Assembly (NCBI GenBank): GCA_014529385.2
Contig: CM043956.1
Span: forward strand, 59,963,120 to 60,027,119
Direction: 5' to 3'
Length of the DNA stretch: 64,000 nt
Source of the DNA: Adiantum capillus-veneris
Lineage: Eukaryota > Streptophyta > Polypodiopsida > Polypodiales > Pteridaceae
Below, piece after piece: positions 11,883 to 22,019 of the stretch. The notes under the pieces were generated by a model. It did not search any database and was not told the DNA's origin. It saw only the letters and a list, made by a program, of their open reading frames with translations. The position numbers and the translations under genes are program-made. How positions within the stretch are numbered: position 1 is the first letter of the stretch; the number at the start of each line of letters is the position of its first letter.

Positions 11883-13789
11883 TGGTCTGTCACTTTAGAA
11901 AGAATTTGTACCAACTCACCATTGAATCTTTCATTTAAGCCATTACACTGCGGGTAATAAGGAGTGGTATGTTGGTGCCTAATCTTCATCTTTGTGCATA
12001 AGAAGTCTAGCAGTTTAGCTCTAAATCTTGGTCCCTTATCTGAAAGTAGCTCTAATGGCACCCCAAACTTGCAACATATTTCATCATACACAAATTTTGC
12101 CACATCCTTTGCAGTGATCTGTTTTACTGCTATAGCCTCTGCCCATCTAGAGAGATAGTCCACTACCGTCAAGATATAGCTTTTGCCCCTGCTTGTGATA
12201 GGTAACGGGCCTATTGCATCAATCCCCCACTTTTCCAACACATCAAACACCATAATGGTTTTTCGTAGCTCTGGCTTCAACACTCTCTTCCCAAATGCTT
12301 GACACCTATTGCAAGACCTACACCAATGGTGAACATCCTTGTGCAAACTAGGACATACATACCCCTCTTGCAAAATCTTATGCAAGGTGATCTTTAGAGC
12401 AAAATGGCCACCACATGCGCCTTCATGATTCTCTTCCAACACTCTGTAAAGCTCCTCCCGCCAAGGTACATGTCTCAACACGAGATCAGCCCCTTTCATG
12501 TATAAGACATCACCAATCAATTTGTACCTGTATGCTCTACGCACAAAGCCATACTTCTTAGACTTCTGAATCTCCTTTGGAATGATTCCTGTCAGCAAAA
12601 ACTCCTCTTCTTGAGCCAAACTTTCCCGGCCATGATAAAGAGGTAAAGTGGTCCTCAACACAAATAGCTCCCCAATCATGCCTTGAGCTCCTTCATGTGC
12701 CTCTCCATTTAGAGCACGTTCAATGTGTCTGATGATCCATGCTTCGAACTTTTTTAACAGGCTTTTAATTCTGAAGCACATTTCCTTCAATGAGGTGTTC
12801 TTGCTCTTCCACACACCCAGCACTTGCTTAACCACTAACAAGGCATCACCTTTTATGCTCAACCTTCGAACCCCATGCTTCAAACAAATGTGTAATCCGG
12901 CTTCCAAAGTAGCATATTCAGCCTCATTGTTACTATGAGCATCCAATTTGAACCCTCTCTTGCATACTAGCTTCCCCTCTGGATCATAAAGTGCTATACC
13001 CCCTGAAGCTGCATCATGGCTCTTTCTGTATGAACCATCAAAGAACAACACATGTGCATTGCTGGTCTGTGGCACTTCTTCAACTACCTTTCTCACCACC
13101 TCTTCCTTAACAATAAGGGGATTCTCCTTGTAGGTCAACAAATCAGCTAGGGTAGCCCTTGTACTATCTTCCACTAGAAAAGAGAACTCAAACTCTTGCA
13201 GTTCAATTACCCATTTCTTCACCACATTTGACATGTTAGTACCATTAATTAACTGTGGCAAAAAGGCATAACTCGTCAAGAAAACAAAAGGCCGTGGTAG
13301 CAAGTAATGATGAAATCGTCGACAAGCAAATATTACACTGGCCATCACTAGCTCTACTTCCGAGAACTTTCTCTCCGCTACCAACTTCACTCGGCTTGCA
13401 CAATACACTGGCCTCATATAATGGCTGCCCTTCCCCTTTTGCAATAGCATGGCTCCAATGGCATCATCCCCTACTAATGGATTTACATAAAACACTTTCT
13501 CCCAATCAGGAGCCTGCATGGCTGACAACCCCCCTAACACCTCTTTCACCTCTTGAAACACTTCTTCACACTTGTCATCCCATTGCAATGGATCATGCTT
13601 TGCCACTTGCTGTAATGGATAAAGAATCTGTGAAGACAATGGAATAAACCGTGCCATGTACTTCATTTTGTGTATAAAAGTTGCCAATTGCTTTGTACTC
13701 GTAGGTGATGGAAGAAGAATAATAGACTTAACGTTATCTGGATCAGCCTCAATGCCATTTTCTGACACCATATGGCCCAATAACTTCAC
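11866..13789 (-). pseudogene. G1 pol: RT end, RNase H and integrase (C-terminus deleted)
   Basis: One long frame from 13789. It opens in the RT thumb (VKLLGHMVSENGIEADP-like), then the connection domain, an RNase H domain (VLFFDGSYRKSHDAASGG; NNEAEYATLEAGL; KGDALLVVKQVLG), then integrase. The integrase has an HHCC zinc module (HEGACGGHF...CRSCNRCQ) and the D,D-35-E core: VVDYLSRWAEA, LSDKGPRF and NGLNERFNGELV. Just after that the frame jumps into the polypurine tract and LTR: about 630 bp present in G2 (48186-48815), encoding the integrase C-terminus, are missing. The junction sits in a short AGG repeat, suggesting microhomology-mediated loss. Confidence 0.9.
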
Positions 13790-13821
13790 CCTTGGCTGTG
13801 CTAGATGACATTTCTTTGGAT

Positions 13822-15024
13822 TTAGTTGTCCTCCACATTCATCATATCGAGGTGTTCAGCCCTATTGCTATAAACACAGAAGTCATCCATAAAAGCTTTA
13901 ACACAACTACCAATGAATGGTTCCAACACCCAATTTGCTCTCTCTTGATAGAAGGAAGGTCCATTTGACAACCCAAATGGCAATAATGTGTAGCAATAGC
14001 AGGCCCATGGCGTAATAAAAGTGGTCTTTATGCGGTCTTTAAGAGCAATCTTCAATTGAAAATAGCCTGAAAAACCATCACACACACTATACCTCTCATA
14101 ACCTGCCACTGAATCCAAGATCTGATCGATGATTGGAAGAGGATATGGGTTCTTCTTAGTGGCTGCGTTTAAGGGTTTAAAATCTACACAAATTCTCCAC
14201 TTCCCATCCTTCTTTGGACTGACTACAACTGGACTCACCCATTCTGTGGTCTCCACAGGGACTATGAACCCTGCCTTCAACAACTTGTCCACCTCTTCTC
14301 GCAAGGCTTCCATTTTCTCTTGACCCATCCTTCTTAGCCTTTGCCGCACTGGCTTAGCACCTTCTTTTAGCTCTATATGCATCTCTTCGCCCTTGAACCC
14401 TCTGATCTCTTCATATGAAGTAATCAACAAATCAGGAAAACTAGCTAGCATGTGCAAATATATATCCTTCTCCATAGCTGAGAGGTCTCCACTGATCATT
14501 TGTGTCATCAATTCCTGCTTCTTTGACAACTCAACCTTGGTTTGCATCAGCCCTTCAATCACTTCATAAGGCCCTTCACTTTCATCTTCAACCTCATTCG
14601 CAAATGCAACTAAACCAAACTCCTGGATTTCTTTGTCCATCAAAATAAATGCAACAACAGCATCCTCATCACTGCTGGTAGTGCTATCACTGTCCTCATC
14701 TGTCACCGTGGAAGAGTCTTCATCACTAGACTCATCCTCATCTTCATAAAGCTCCTCTAATCGTTTCCTTGTGTCCATATTATAAAGCTTCTGGGTACCT
14801 GTCTTTCCATAGAGGCTAATCGTACCATGTCGCAAATCTTGAACAGCTCCCACTGCACGTAACCATGGTCTGCCCAGTATAATAGGATATGCTCCCAACC
14901 CTGCTGGCATCACATGAAAATCAACCACTGCCTTTGCATCATATGCCTCCACTTCTAAGCTCTTTACAACACCCAAGCATTTTACTTTTTGATGGTTTGC
15001 CAATCTGATCCGAAAACCTGACAC
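13822..15024 (-). pseudogene. G1 pol: reverse transcriptase
   Basis: A 400-codon frame starting in the protease C-terminus (YPIILGRPWLRAVG), then an acidic Ser/Asp linker and a full RT palm: VDKLLKAGFIVPVETTEWVS, KKDGKWRICVDFKPLN, YSVCDGFSGYFQ and the catalytic box AFMDDFCVY (F-M-D-D in place of Y-x-D-D). It ends prematurely after RAEHLDMMNVEDN: relative to G2, 25 bp are missing near 13850, which shifts the frame. At its other end a 1-bp loss (GGGG to GGG near 15020) puts it out of frame with the gag-protease ORF. Confidence 0.9.
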
Positions 15025-16643
15025 CCAGCCACTGTGAGACCCATCTTCTCAACACATGAGTGTGTTATGACGCATATTTGGGCTCCGCCATCCACATAAC
15101 CTTGTCCCAATTTTTTCCTTTTATGCCACACATCTACTATTGGACAAATGTTTGGTGGCTCATCCATTTCCAACACCTTTACTAAACCTCTCTCTGGCTC
15201 TTTCTCCATTGGGTTAACCATCCTCTTCCACTGTCGCTTTAGCTTAGGCACCATCTCTATAAGCTGCCCAAAAGTAACATCTGCCTTCCTACTCGTCAAA
15301 TCCTCCTTCAAGTCATAGCTTAATTGCCCATCCCCTAGTGGAAAATCTGAAACATGAAACTTTCGACGAGCTCTCCTTTTCCTCTTGGCCTTGACATCCT
15401 CGCCTTCATGGCTCTTTCCTTTCTTCTTACTAGGACCTGGGGCACTTCTTCCTTCCTTATCCTCTGTGGTCCTCTTCCCAATAGGCATCACTAATGTATC
15501 CTTTAGCTTTGATGCCTTCTCCAAGGTGACTACACTTAGCACTTTTGTCTTTCCCTTTTTCTCCTGGGTCAGTCCACTCGTTCCTTCGTCTCCCTTAATT
15601 TCGATGCCATAATCATTTGACCTAGTTAGCACCTGTCTTGGCAATGGATACATGTCTCCCCCCATCCTTGGTGGCTTATCACATTGCGGGCTGATGTGAC
15701 CCAACTCTCCACAATTATAACATGTGGGCGTCTGCCTCCAAAACCTACCATTTGTTTGTCCAACACCATTCCTAGGCCTTTCTTCACCTCCTGGCTAATT
15801 TGCAAACCTCCTTGGACCTCGATTATTTCTCACTTCACCTAGCATGTTTAGGCTGAGACTCTTCATCAAATCTACCACTTGCCTCATGTCTTGCCTTAGC
15901 CCATCATCTTGCACCGATGTAGTGACCACTGCTGGCATAACCTGAGTAGTAACAGGAACCACTGGTTCATGATGAACCCCTAACATGCGACCTTGTAAAG
16001 ACTCTATAGGCTGAAATTCAGACCACATGGGCAAGGACTCCACCCCTAGCTGGCTCATTTTCCTCAACTTCCACTCTTTGTTCCTTGCTACCTCTAGTGC
16101 ATCTTCATATGTCCTAGGCTTCTTTAGCTCCACTCTCCAACGTATATTCTCCCAAAGACTAGCCAAGAACATGTCCTTCTTCATCATGTCAGGCGAGGGT
16201 ACCTGTGGTGCTAAGGCGTTGCACATCCGCTCCCATGCCAATGAGAACTTACGTATGTACGCATCTACTGGCTCACCTTCCTTTTGCACCAAACCTTGTA
16301 CTTCTTCCCACACTTTGTCAGGATCTTCTATCTTCACAAACTCCACTTCCAACCAATGCCTTATATTGTCCCAACTCAATCTTACAGGTGGATCCGCTGC
16401 ACGCAACTCCTCTTCAAATGTTTTGGACCAAACTCGTGCATCACTCTTCAAACAAATTTGGAGAAGACGTAACATCTGCGCAGGGTCATGAATCTGGTTG
16501 CTAATGCAGGCAATCTCCATCTTTTCCAAAAAATCTTCCACATCTTCATCACTTCTTCCATGAAACTCCGGATAAGAGAAAGCCATGGCTACCCAAGTTA
16601 CAATGCTTTCAGAACCCTTTTGAACACACGTGCAAGAACCCAA
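14982..16643 (-). pseudogene. G1 gag and protease N-terminal part
   Basis: The frame starts at Met 16643 (MGSCTCVQKGSESIV) and gives a retrotransposon-gag domain (SYPEFHGRSDEDVEDFLEKM through the WERMCNALAPQVP region). A single TAG at about 15793 (CAG in G2) interrupts it. The same frame continues with one zinc knuckle, CYNCGELGHISPQC, a basic Lys/Arg-rich segment, and the retropepsin active site YVDGGAQICVITHS (D-G-G in place of D-T-G, shared with G2 and so probably ancestral in this family). It ends at the 1-bp frameshift near 15020. Confidence 0.88.
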
Positions 16644-17632
16644 AACTTTTGACTACCCAATCCCCGGAAACTTCAATGGAGCTCAACTTTAGATAAGGAC
16701 AAACACATGCACATCAAATGAGTTTTCATAGTTGATCATCGGAATTACAACAGGCAAAGGACATTCCAAGATCTCTCGTAATCTTCTTGGCCCGAACATA
16801 AAGACTATGCGCTGCTGGAAAAAAATCTTCCTGGACACATGAACATTTATCTAGATTCTTTGAGTTAAATGAAATGGAGTGAATTGAGGGCCATTTTGAT
16901 CATCCATTTAAGCCAACCATGAAGCTCCCAAGAAGGCACACCTGACTTAACCTCTGATTTTGCCAAAATTTCAGCAGCATAACAGCATAAATGACTCAAA
17001 AGACCAAAAAACTAGCCATCATAACTTGGAAAAATTTTGGCAGATTTTCCCCAGAAATAGAGCAGTAGGAACCCAAAATATAGACTGTATATGTATGCAT
17101 AAACTGTCAACAATAGAACCCGAGCATCAAGTAGGACTCACTAGTGCATAGCCTATGGCGAGGTCACAAAAAGGGTGCTCCAGCAACCTGTATCACCGAA
17201 AGGATCTCCACATTTGAGAATCCCCCAGCTCAATAAAAACCTCACGCTATCGACCCTCACACGAAGGCTAATACAAATCGCGTATAGTCAAGTCTCAAAA
17301 ATGACTATCTTCTAGACCAAGTCTCAGAAATGGCTGGGACTGCCAAATACAACCAAGTATGGCTCCACAAATGCATACAATGGCAGTTTCCACAAGTAAC
17401 GTACAATCCAGCAGACAATGCACTCACATAGGCGCCAAGTGATGCATACCCACAACAATTGCAAGTGACATCACTGCTAGTATATCACTGTACTCAAGCT
17501 ACCTGTACTTGTGTGAATCACATGTACCTGTACCTATCCCTGTAACCTCTAACTTGTAGCCCTGAATCTCGAAGCTCGAAGCTCGAAGCAGAGGGTACTC
17601 GAAGAAGATCCTCCGGGGGGGCGCCAAAAGAA
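16644..17632 (-). other. G1 untranslated leader with primer-site candidate
   Basis: About 990 bp between the 5' LTR and gag, without a supported gene. TGGCGCC lies at 17620-17626 on the minus strand, five to six bases inside the LTR end, where a primer-binding site is expected. Beyond the first seven bases it does not match tRNA-Asp well, so I leave the primer unassigned. The leader also contains short CTTCGAAGC-type direct repeats near 17560-17590. Confidence 0.6.
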
Positions 17633-18782
17633 TGTGAGCGGGATGGAAACACACACAACGCCTCTATAATGACCCGACACACACTCTTGGGATGATACAC
17701 ACACACATTATGGGGCACCACTCGGCTTACACAACCAGCCTGGCCGAGACAGGAAACACACAGACGGAGTGAGAAGAGAGAGATTTCCCACTTGCCCACT
17801 CAACACTCACACATACACACTCACACACACACTTTCAATTCAGCTCAAAGGAGGCAAATTGCTATTGTTTATACTCAATGAAGCTCATCCCAACACCAAT
17901 GGGGCAAATAGTTTACACAGTATTGAGGAAATACACCAGATACAACCACAAAGTTAAGCAGAGGCTTCACTCACCGGAGAAGATTACGCAAAAAAATAGC
18001 AGAAAATCTGTGAGGAATTTGGCAAAATGGACAGTGCCATTGCGTCCGGAACGCCCAAAAACCCCACTCTACAATGTCACAGTGCTCAAATCCGACCTCG
18101 GATAAGCAGTTTAGGGCCAAAAAATGCTCCAAAAACAGCAAAAACACACTTGCGGCTGTCCCTCCTCTCTTCTCCACGTTTTTTTCTGGTCTGCTCTCCC
18201 TTTTTTCAGTTCCCACACTTATCTTTATTAGTTATTAGTTGGGCACCCGTGGCCTTTTAGATGACCTCAAACAGACCCCGAACAGGCCAAAAACTCACCT
18301 CGCAGTGCATAGTTGTCACCTTTTTGCATCATCCGCACCCATGGCACTCAGTTTTTCCAAATAATGCATCCCGCAACCACGTGAAGTGGCCCCAAAAAGT
18401 GGTCCTCATGATGACCTTTCTGCATAAGTATCACAAGAAAACACCCACGTCGTGTCCATACTTCTCCGCGTGCAAGTATTGACCCCGTTCGACCTCCTGA
18501 TGCCACTCGATGCCATCTGACGCACCTGCTTACCTCATGTCGTCGGCCCACGGATAGCTTCCTCCAGAATTTTTACACGCTACCAACTCCTCCTTATTGT
18601 AGGAAAAACACAGTGGTACTAGTAATAGTGAAAATCGATGCACTATGTACACCCTGTCCTACCTGTACACATGTGGGCCCCACGTAACCACCTGGCTCTG
18701 AAAAATGGGCAATTCTTTATTTGATGCACCATGCATGTATATGTATATATGCACAATCCCTTGCTCCAAAAAACTCTTGACA
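17633..18782 (-). repeat. G1 5' LTR
   Basis: 1150 bp, TGTGAGCG at the left and TTGACA at the right in plus-strand reading. The pair with 10723-11865 defines the element. Sequence immediately right of it (18783) is the end region of an unrelated transposase-like pseudogene. Confidence 0.92.
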
Positions 18783-18829
18783 ACGCCTGTATGCGCCTGT
18801 ATCCACCAAACAGAAACTAGCAAAAAAAA

Positions 18830-19860
18830 CTATGTGTGTATTGGATCTATGATGAAATTTTCATTTAGGTAGTTGACTACATCGGCTACAGACTTCATAG
18901 GCCAGCACTGATAATACCTAGCCACAGAGTAGAAAGGTCTTCATGCTTTAAACTGATATGCTGCACCATCTAACCACACCCAATGACGTCATTAAGAATG
19001 GCTTTCTGTTTCAACCACTTGTCATGGAGAAGAAAACAATGTTGTACAAATAGAGTGTCATGCAACATATCATTAGATATGTAAAAATGGAGTGTCTTTA
19101 CAACACCATCGCTTGAGTTTCTCACATAAGTGATGTGAATTAGTATCGTAACTTAATTAGACCATTAGTGCATGGACTGTATCTCATTTTGTATTTTAAA
19201 TTGGTAATTCTCGACAAAGTTGATGACCAAAACAACAATATCTGATGGAAACTTGAGTAAGCACTCTTTAAATTGTTGTGCCTGTCATTGAAAAATGTAG
19301 TTATTCTTGATGAAGCTCTTAAGATGAGATGACAATACGTCAATAAAAGTAGAGCTTCTTATTCGTTTCACTACCAAGTCCTTTATTTTCTTCTCAGACC
19401 CAACTGCATCAACTTGCCTAATTGAAACATTTGTGAAGATCTTCATAGTGACCTCCCTACTATCCATTGAAATCTCATCAAGACACAATGTCAACCTGTT
19501 TATGCCACATCTAGAGAAATCCCCAAACAAGAATTTTTTTGCATAATATTCTGCATCATGAGCCTTTGGACATAAAAGTGATTCCCACATATCAGTGATG
19601 CTATGACACACTGATTGGTTTGCAGTACACTTACCTGAATCATCAATGCAACAAACGGAACATGTGCAGGTATGATCCTTTCCATGATGCCCAAACTTGT
19701 TTTTTCGCATCTGATTAAATGACTCTTTAAAATATATAATTTGGACATGATATACACAGCAACACATATATCACTCCTTCAATTTTGGACAAAGCCTCAA
19801 AACATCTAAGAGAAATTTCCACTTCTGGATAGGCCCTCTTGAATTTTTGGTACAAGTCAA
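18830..19860 (-). pseudogene. Transposase-like pseudogene, C-terminal part
   Basis: Read from 19860 down: HVDLYQKFKRAYPEVEISL, a Cys-rich segment (CTCSVCCIDD), a helical segment ending QFKECLLKFP, then INFVENYQFKIQNEIQSMH, further on WLDGAAYQFKA and RPFYSVARYYQCW, ending at a stop at 18830. The paired signatures (F-x-E-N-Y...Q-x-E-I-Q-S then D-G-x-x-x-Q-F-K) recall a family of uncharacterised DDE-like transposase proteins. The acidic residues are placed as catalytic residues would be; I cannot name the superfamily. At least four stops and a frame change make it dead. Its N-terminal part lies beyond the GTAC-rich tract. Confidence 0.55.
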
Positions 19861-19904
19861 CATGTGACATTAAAGCAAAACAACTTATGAGAGTAAAATA
19901 TTAG

Positions 19905-20690
19905 CCATTTTGTACAGTACCATTTGGTACAATATAATACCATTTGGTACAGTACAATAGAAAATGTGGGGCTGCAAAATACCAAATGTGGGGCTCTGAA
20001 ATATTAGCCATCTAGTACAGTACTATTTGGTACAGAATAGTACCATTTGGTCCTGTATAGTACCAATTTTGGTACATTTGGTAGAGTACAGTAGCAATTG
20101 GATTTTGTACAGTACCAGATTTGGTATAGTAAGACATTAGCTATTTGGTACTTTACCATTTGGTGCAGTAGAGTACCACTTTGGTACTCTCCGGTACCAA
20201 GTTTGAAACTAGCTTGGAAATGTCTTATAGAGTACCTTAAATGGTAGTACAACTTGGATGCCACAAAGTACCAATTTGGTGGTGTATAGTACCAATTTTG
20301 GTACTGTAAGAGTATCAATGAAAGATATTTTTATTTTGTACTAGGAATTGTACTGTAGAGTACCTTGAGTCATGTTATAAGGACATGGAATTATAGGGTA
20401 CTCTTTAGTACATTCTAGGGTGCTCTATATAACATGCTACTATATGGTAGATAAATGTACTTTGGCCTACATCACAAGGTTCTATAGAGTACTCCAATGA
20501 GATGGAATGTACTATGGTGTACCTTATATGGTAGTATAGGGTAGATAAAGGACCTAGGATCATTATTATAGGGTACTCCAATCACATGAAAAGTGCTATT
20601 GAGTACCTAGTGTGGAAGCATAGGGAACTATAAGGTATAACAATGGACTACCTTCATATTAATATAGCTACTATTATATCCTAGGTTGCT
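19905..20690. repeat. GTAC-rich degenerate repeat tract
   Basis: A stretch of nearly 800 bp dominated by short words containing GTAC: TTTGGTACAGTACCA-like units in 19905-20300, then GAGTACC/GGGTACTC-like units to about 20690. Many units are small palindromes (TGGTACAGTACCA). The open frame at 20004-20318 is a by-product of the repeat. It separates the two halves of one pseudogene. Confidence 0.8.
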
Positions 20691-20819
20691 ACATGTACCA
20701 GATGATATACCTTCAACAAGTTAACTAGAGTTATTGTATGAGGTAAAAAAAATGGAATACCTTCAAGTAATATATGTAGAGTACATTACATCTGAGAAAA
20801 TAGAGAGGCACAAAAGACA

Positions 20820-21660
20820 TTAGCGACGGTTTGAATTTACTTGAGATTCATCGAGCAGATGCACTAGATGTTTGACAACACTTTTTCTTCCAATCCTCTT
20901 CTGACATATGTCCTTTTTGTTGCACAAAACTCCAGTCTCTGAGCTCCAAAAGACATAAACTAGATCTCTTACTTCACTTGGGACAATGTTACCTTGAGGC
21001 AATTGTCTTTGACAAGCACTCAATGGTAAAACTTCCTCATCATCTTTAATCTCACGACGGTAACTGGCTACAGCAATGTTTCCCCGATGAACACCCAAAA
21101 TACCTGCTATTCTTGTATGGTTTGTTTGTGTTGTGCCATCAACATTATTCATTACCCTCGTCAAAGAATATCTCTTCAAGAAGAGCTTGAGCTAGCTGAG
21201 GGTGTTATGGATGTTGATAGAAGAGTGCTTTCAACATTAGATGTTGATGTTTGCAGATCCTTAAAAGCAACATGAAGCAAGAGTTGTTGGAATAACTTTG
21301 TTTGGATACCTCTTGTAATCCCTAGTGTTTGCGTGCACCAAAACTTTGCCATAGCTGAACAAATCTGCTTTCTTGATTTGTCTTCATCCATTAAAGATGG
21401 ATCTTGCAACCTACTGCTTTCTATTTCTTTCCTTCTCTATTCTCGTTTCCTAACAGCCCTATACTCCCGCATAGAAGCGGTGTCCATGCTGTGAACACTT
21501 GCATTCCTCTCCATAGTCCAATCCCTGTTTGGACAGCCTTTCATAGTAGTCCAATCCCTATTTGGATAGCCTTGCTCATTCACCATTCCAGGAGAAGTAG
21601 TTGTGAGTTCCATGCCTTGAGGATTATCCATGTTTATGAAGCCCTGCGTAATCTCCATGC
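20820..21660 (-). pseudogene. Transposase-like pseudogene, N-terminal part
   Basis: Frames at 21658-21176 (one in-frame TAG near 21437) and 21179-20820 (shifted by one base). The start region has a tandem motif PNRDWT seen twice, followed by a Lys/Arg-rich helix, a segment with HTRIAGILGVHRGNIAVASY, and VRDLVYVFWSSETGVL...CNKKDICQKRIG...KHLVHLLDESQ. The block FW-x-N-K-K-D-x-H precedes the HVDLYQKF block of the C-terminal part in this protein type, so the two belong together. A donor-like CAA/GTAAAT occurs right after DESQ (about 20838), but the best acceptor (ATAAG near 19883) is out of phase. Confidence 0.5.
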
Positions 21661-21793
21661 TAGGAAAACAAGTTGTATTCTCTGGTCAATCTGTGAACTC
21701 CATGTTGGAAAGAGTGTGGGTAGTGTAGAGAGGTAAAGAGCTACAACTACAAAATTGGCTATGTCCTGAACACAGAGGAAGAAAGACAGAAAG

Positions 21794-21795
<2 letters not shown>

Positions 21796-21829
<34 letters not shown>
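21796..21829. repeat. (AC)n microsatellite
   Basis: Uninterrupted AC dinucleotides. The following 21830-22020 is A-rich low-complexity DNA without a supported gene. Confidence 0.95.
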
Positions 21830-21831
<2 letters not shown>

Positions 21832-22019
21832 ACCAATACTCGTCTATAATCATTACATAGAATTATGTTGTTACAAACCAAAAAAAAAAAAAATTACATA
21901 AAAGAATTCCCCACAAAAAGATAAAAACAAATTTCCCAATAAAGTGGATAAAAAAGACTTCCCCAAAAAAGGCTAATTTTCTACCCAAAAAAAGTATGTC
22001 CTTGACAATGCATATTGTA

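Larger units (their letters stand above)
10723..18782 (-). mobile_element. G1, Ty3/gypsy element with two LTRs
   Basis: A complete-length element on the minus strand: LTRs at 10723-11865 and 17633-18782, both with TGT...ACA ends and very similar sequence. In element order it has a leader, gag-protease, RT, RNase H and integrase, then a polypurine tract. The order PR-RT-RH-INT places it in Ty3/gypsy. Bases abutting the outer ends are ACGT (10719-10722) and ACGC (18783-18786), a 3/4 match that could be a decayed target duplication. It is non-functional: one in-frame stop, two frameshifts and a deleted integrase C-terminus. G2 at 42074-49978 is the same family in the opposite orientation. Confidence 0.9.

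Noticed and set aside
20004-20318. A 104-codon minus-strand frame
   Set aside because: Lies wholly in the GTAC-rich tract; Tyr/Trp/Leu-rich repeats only.
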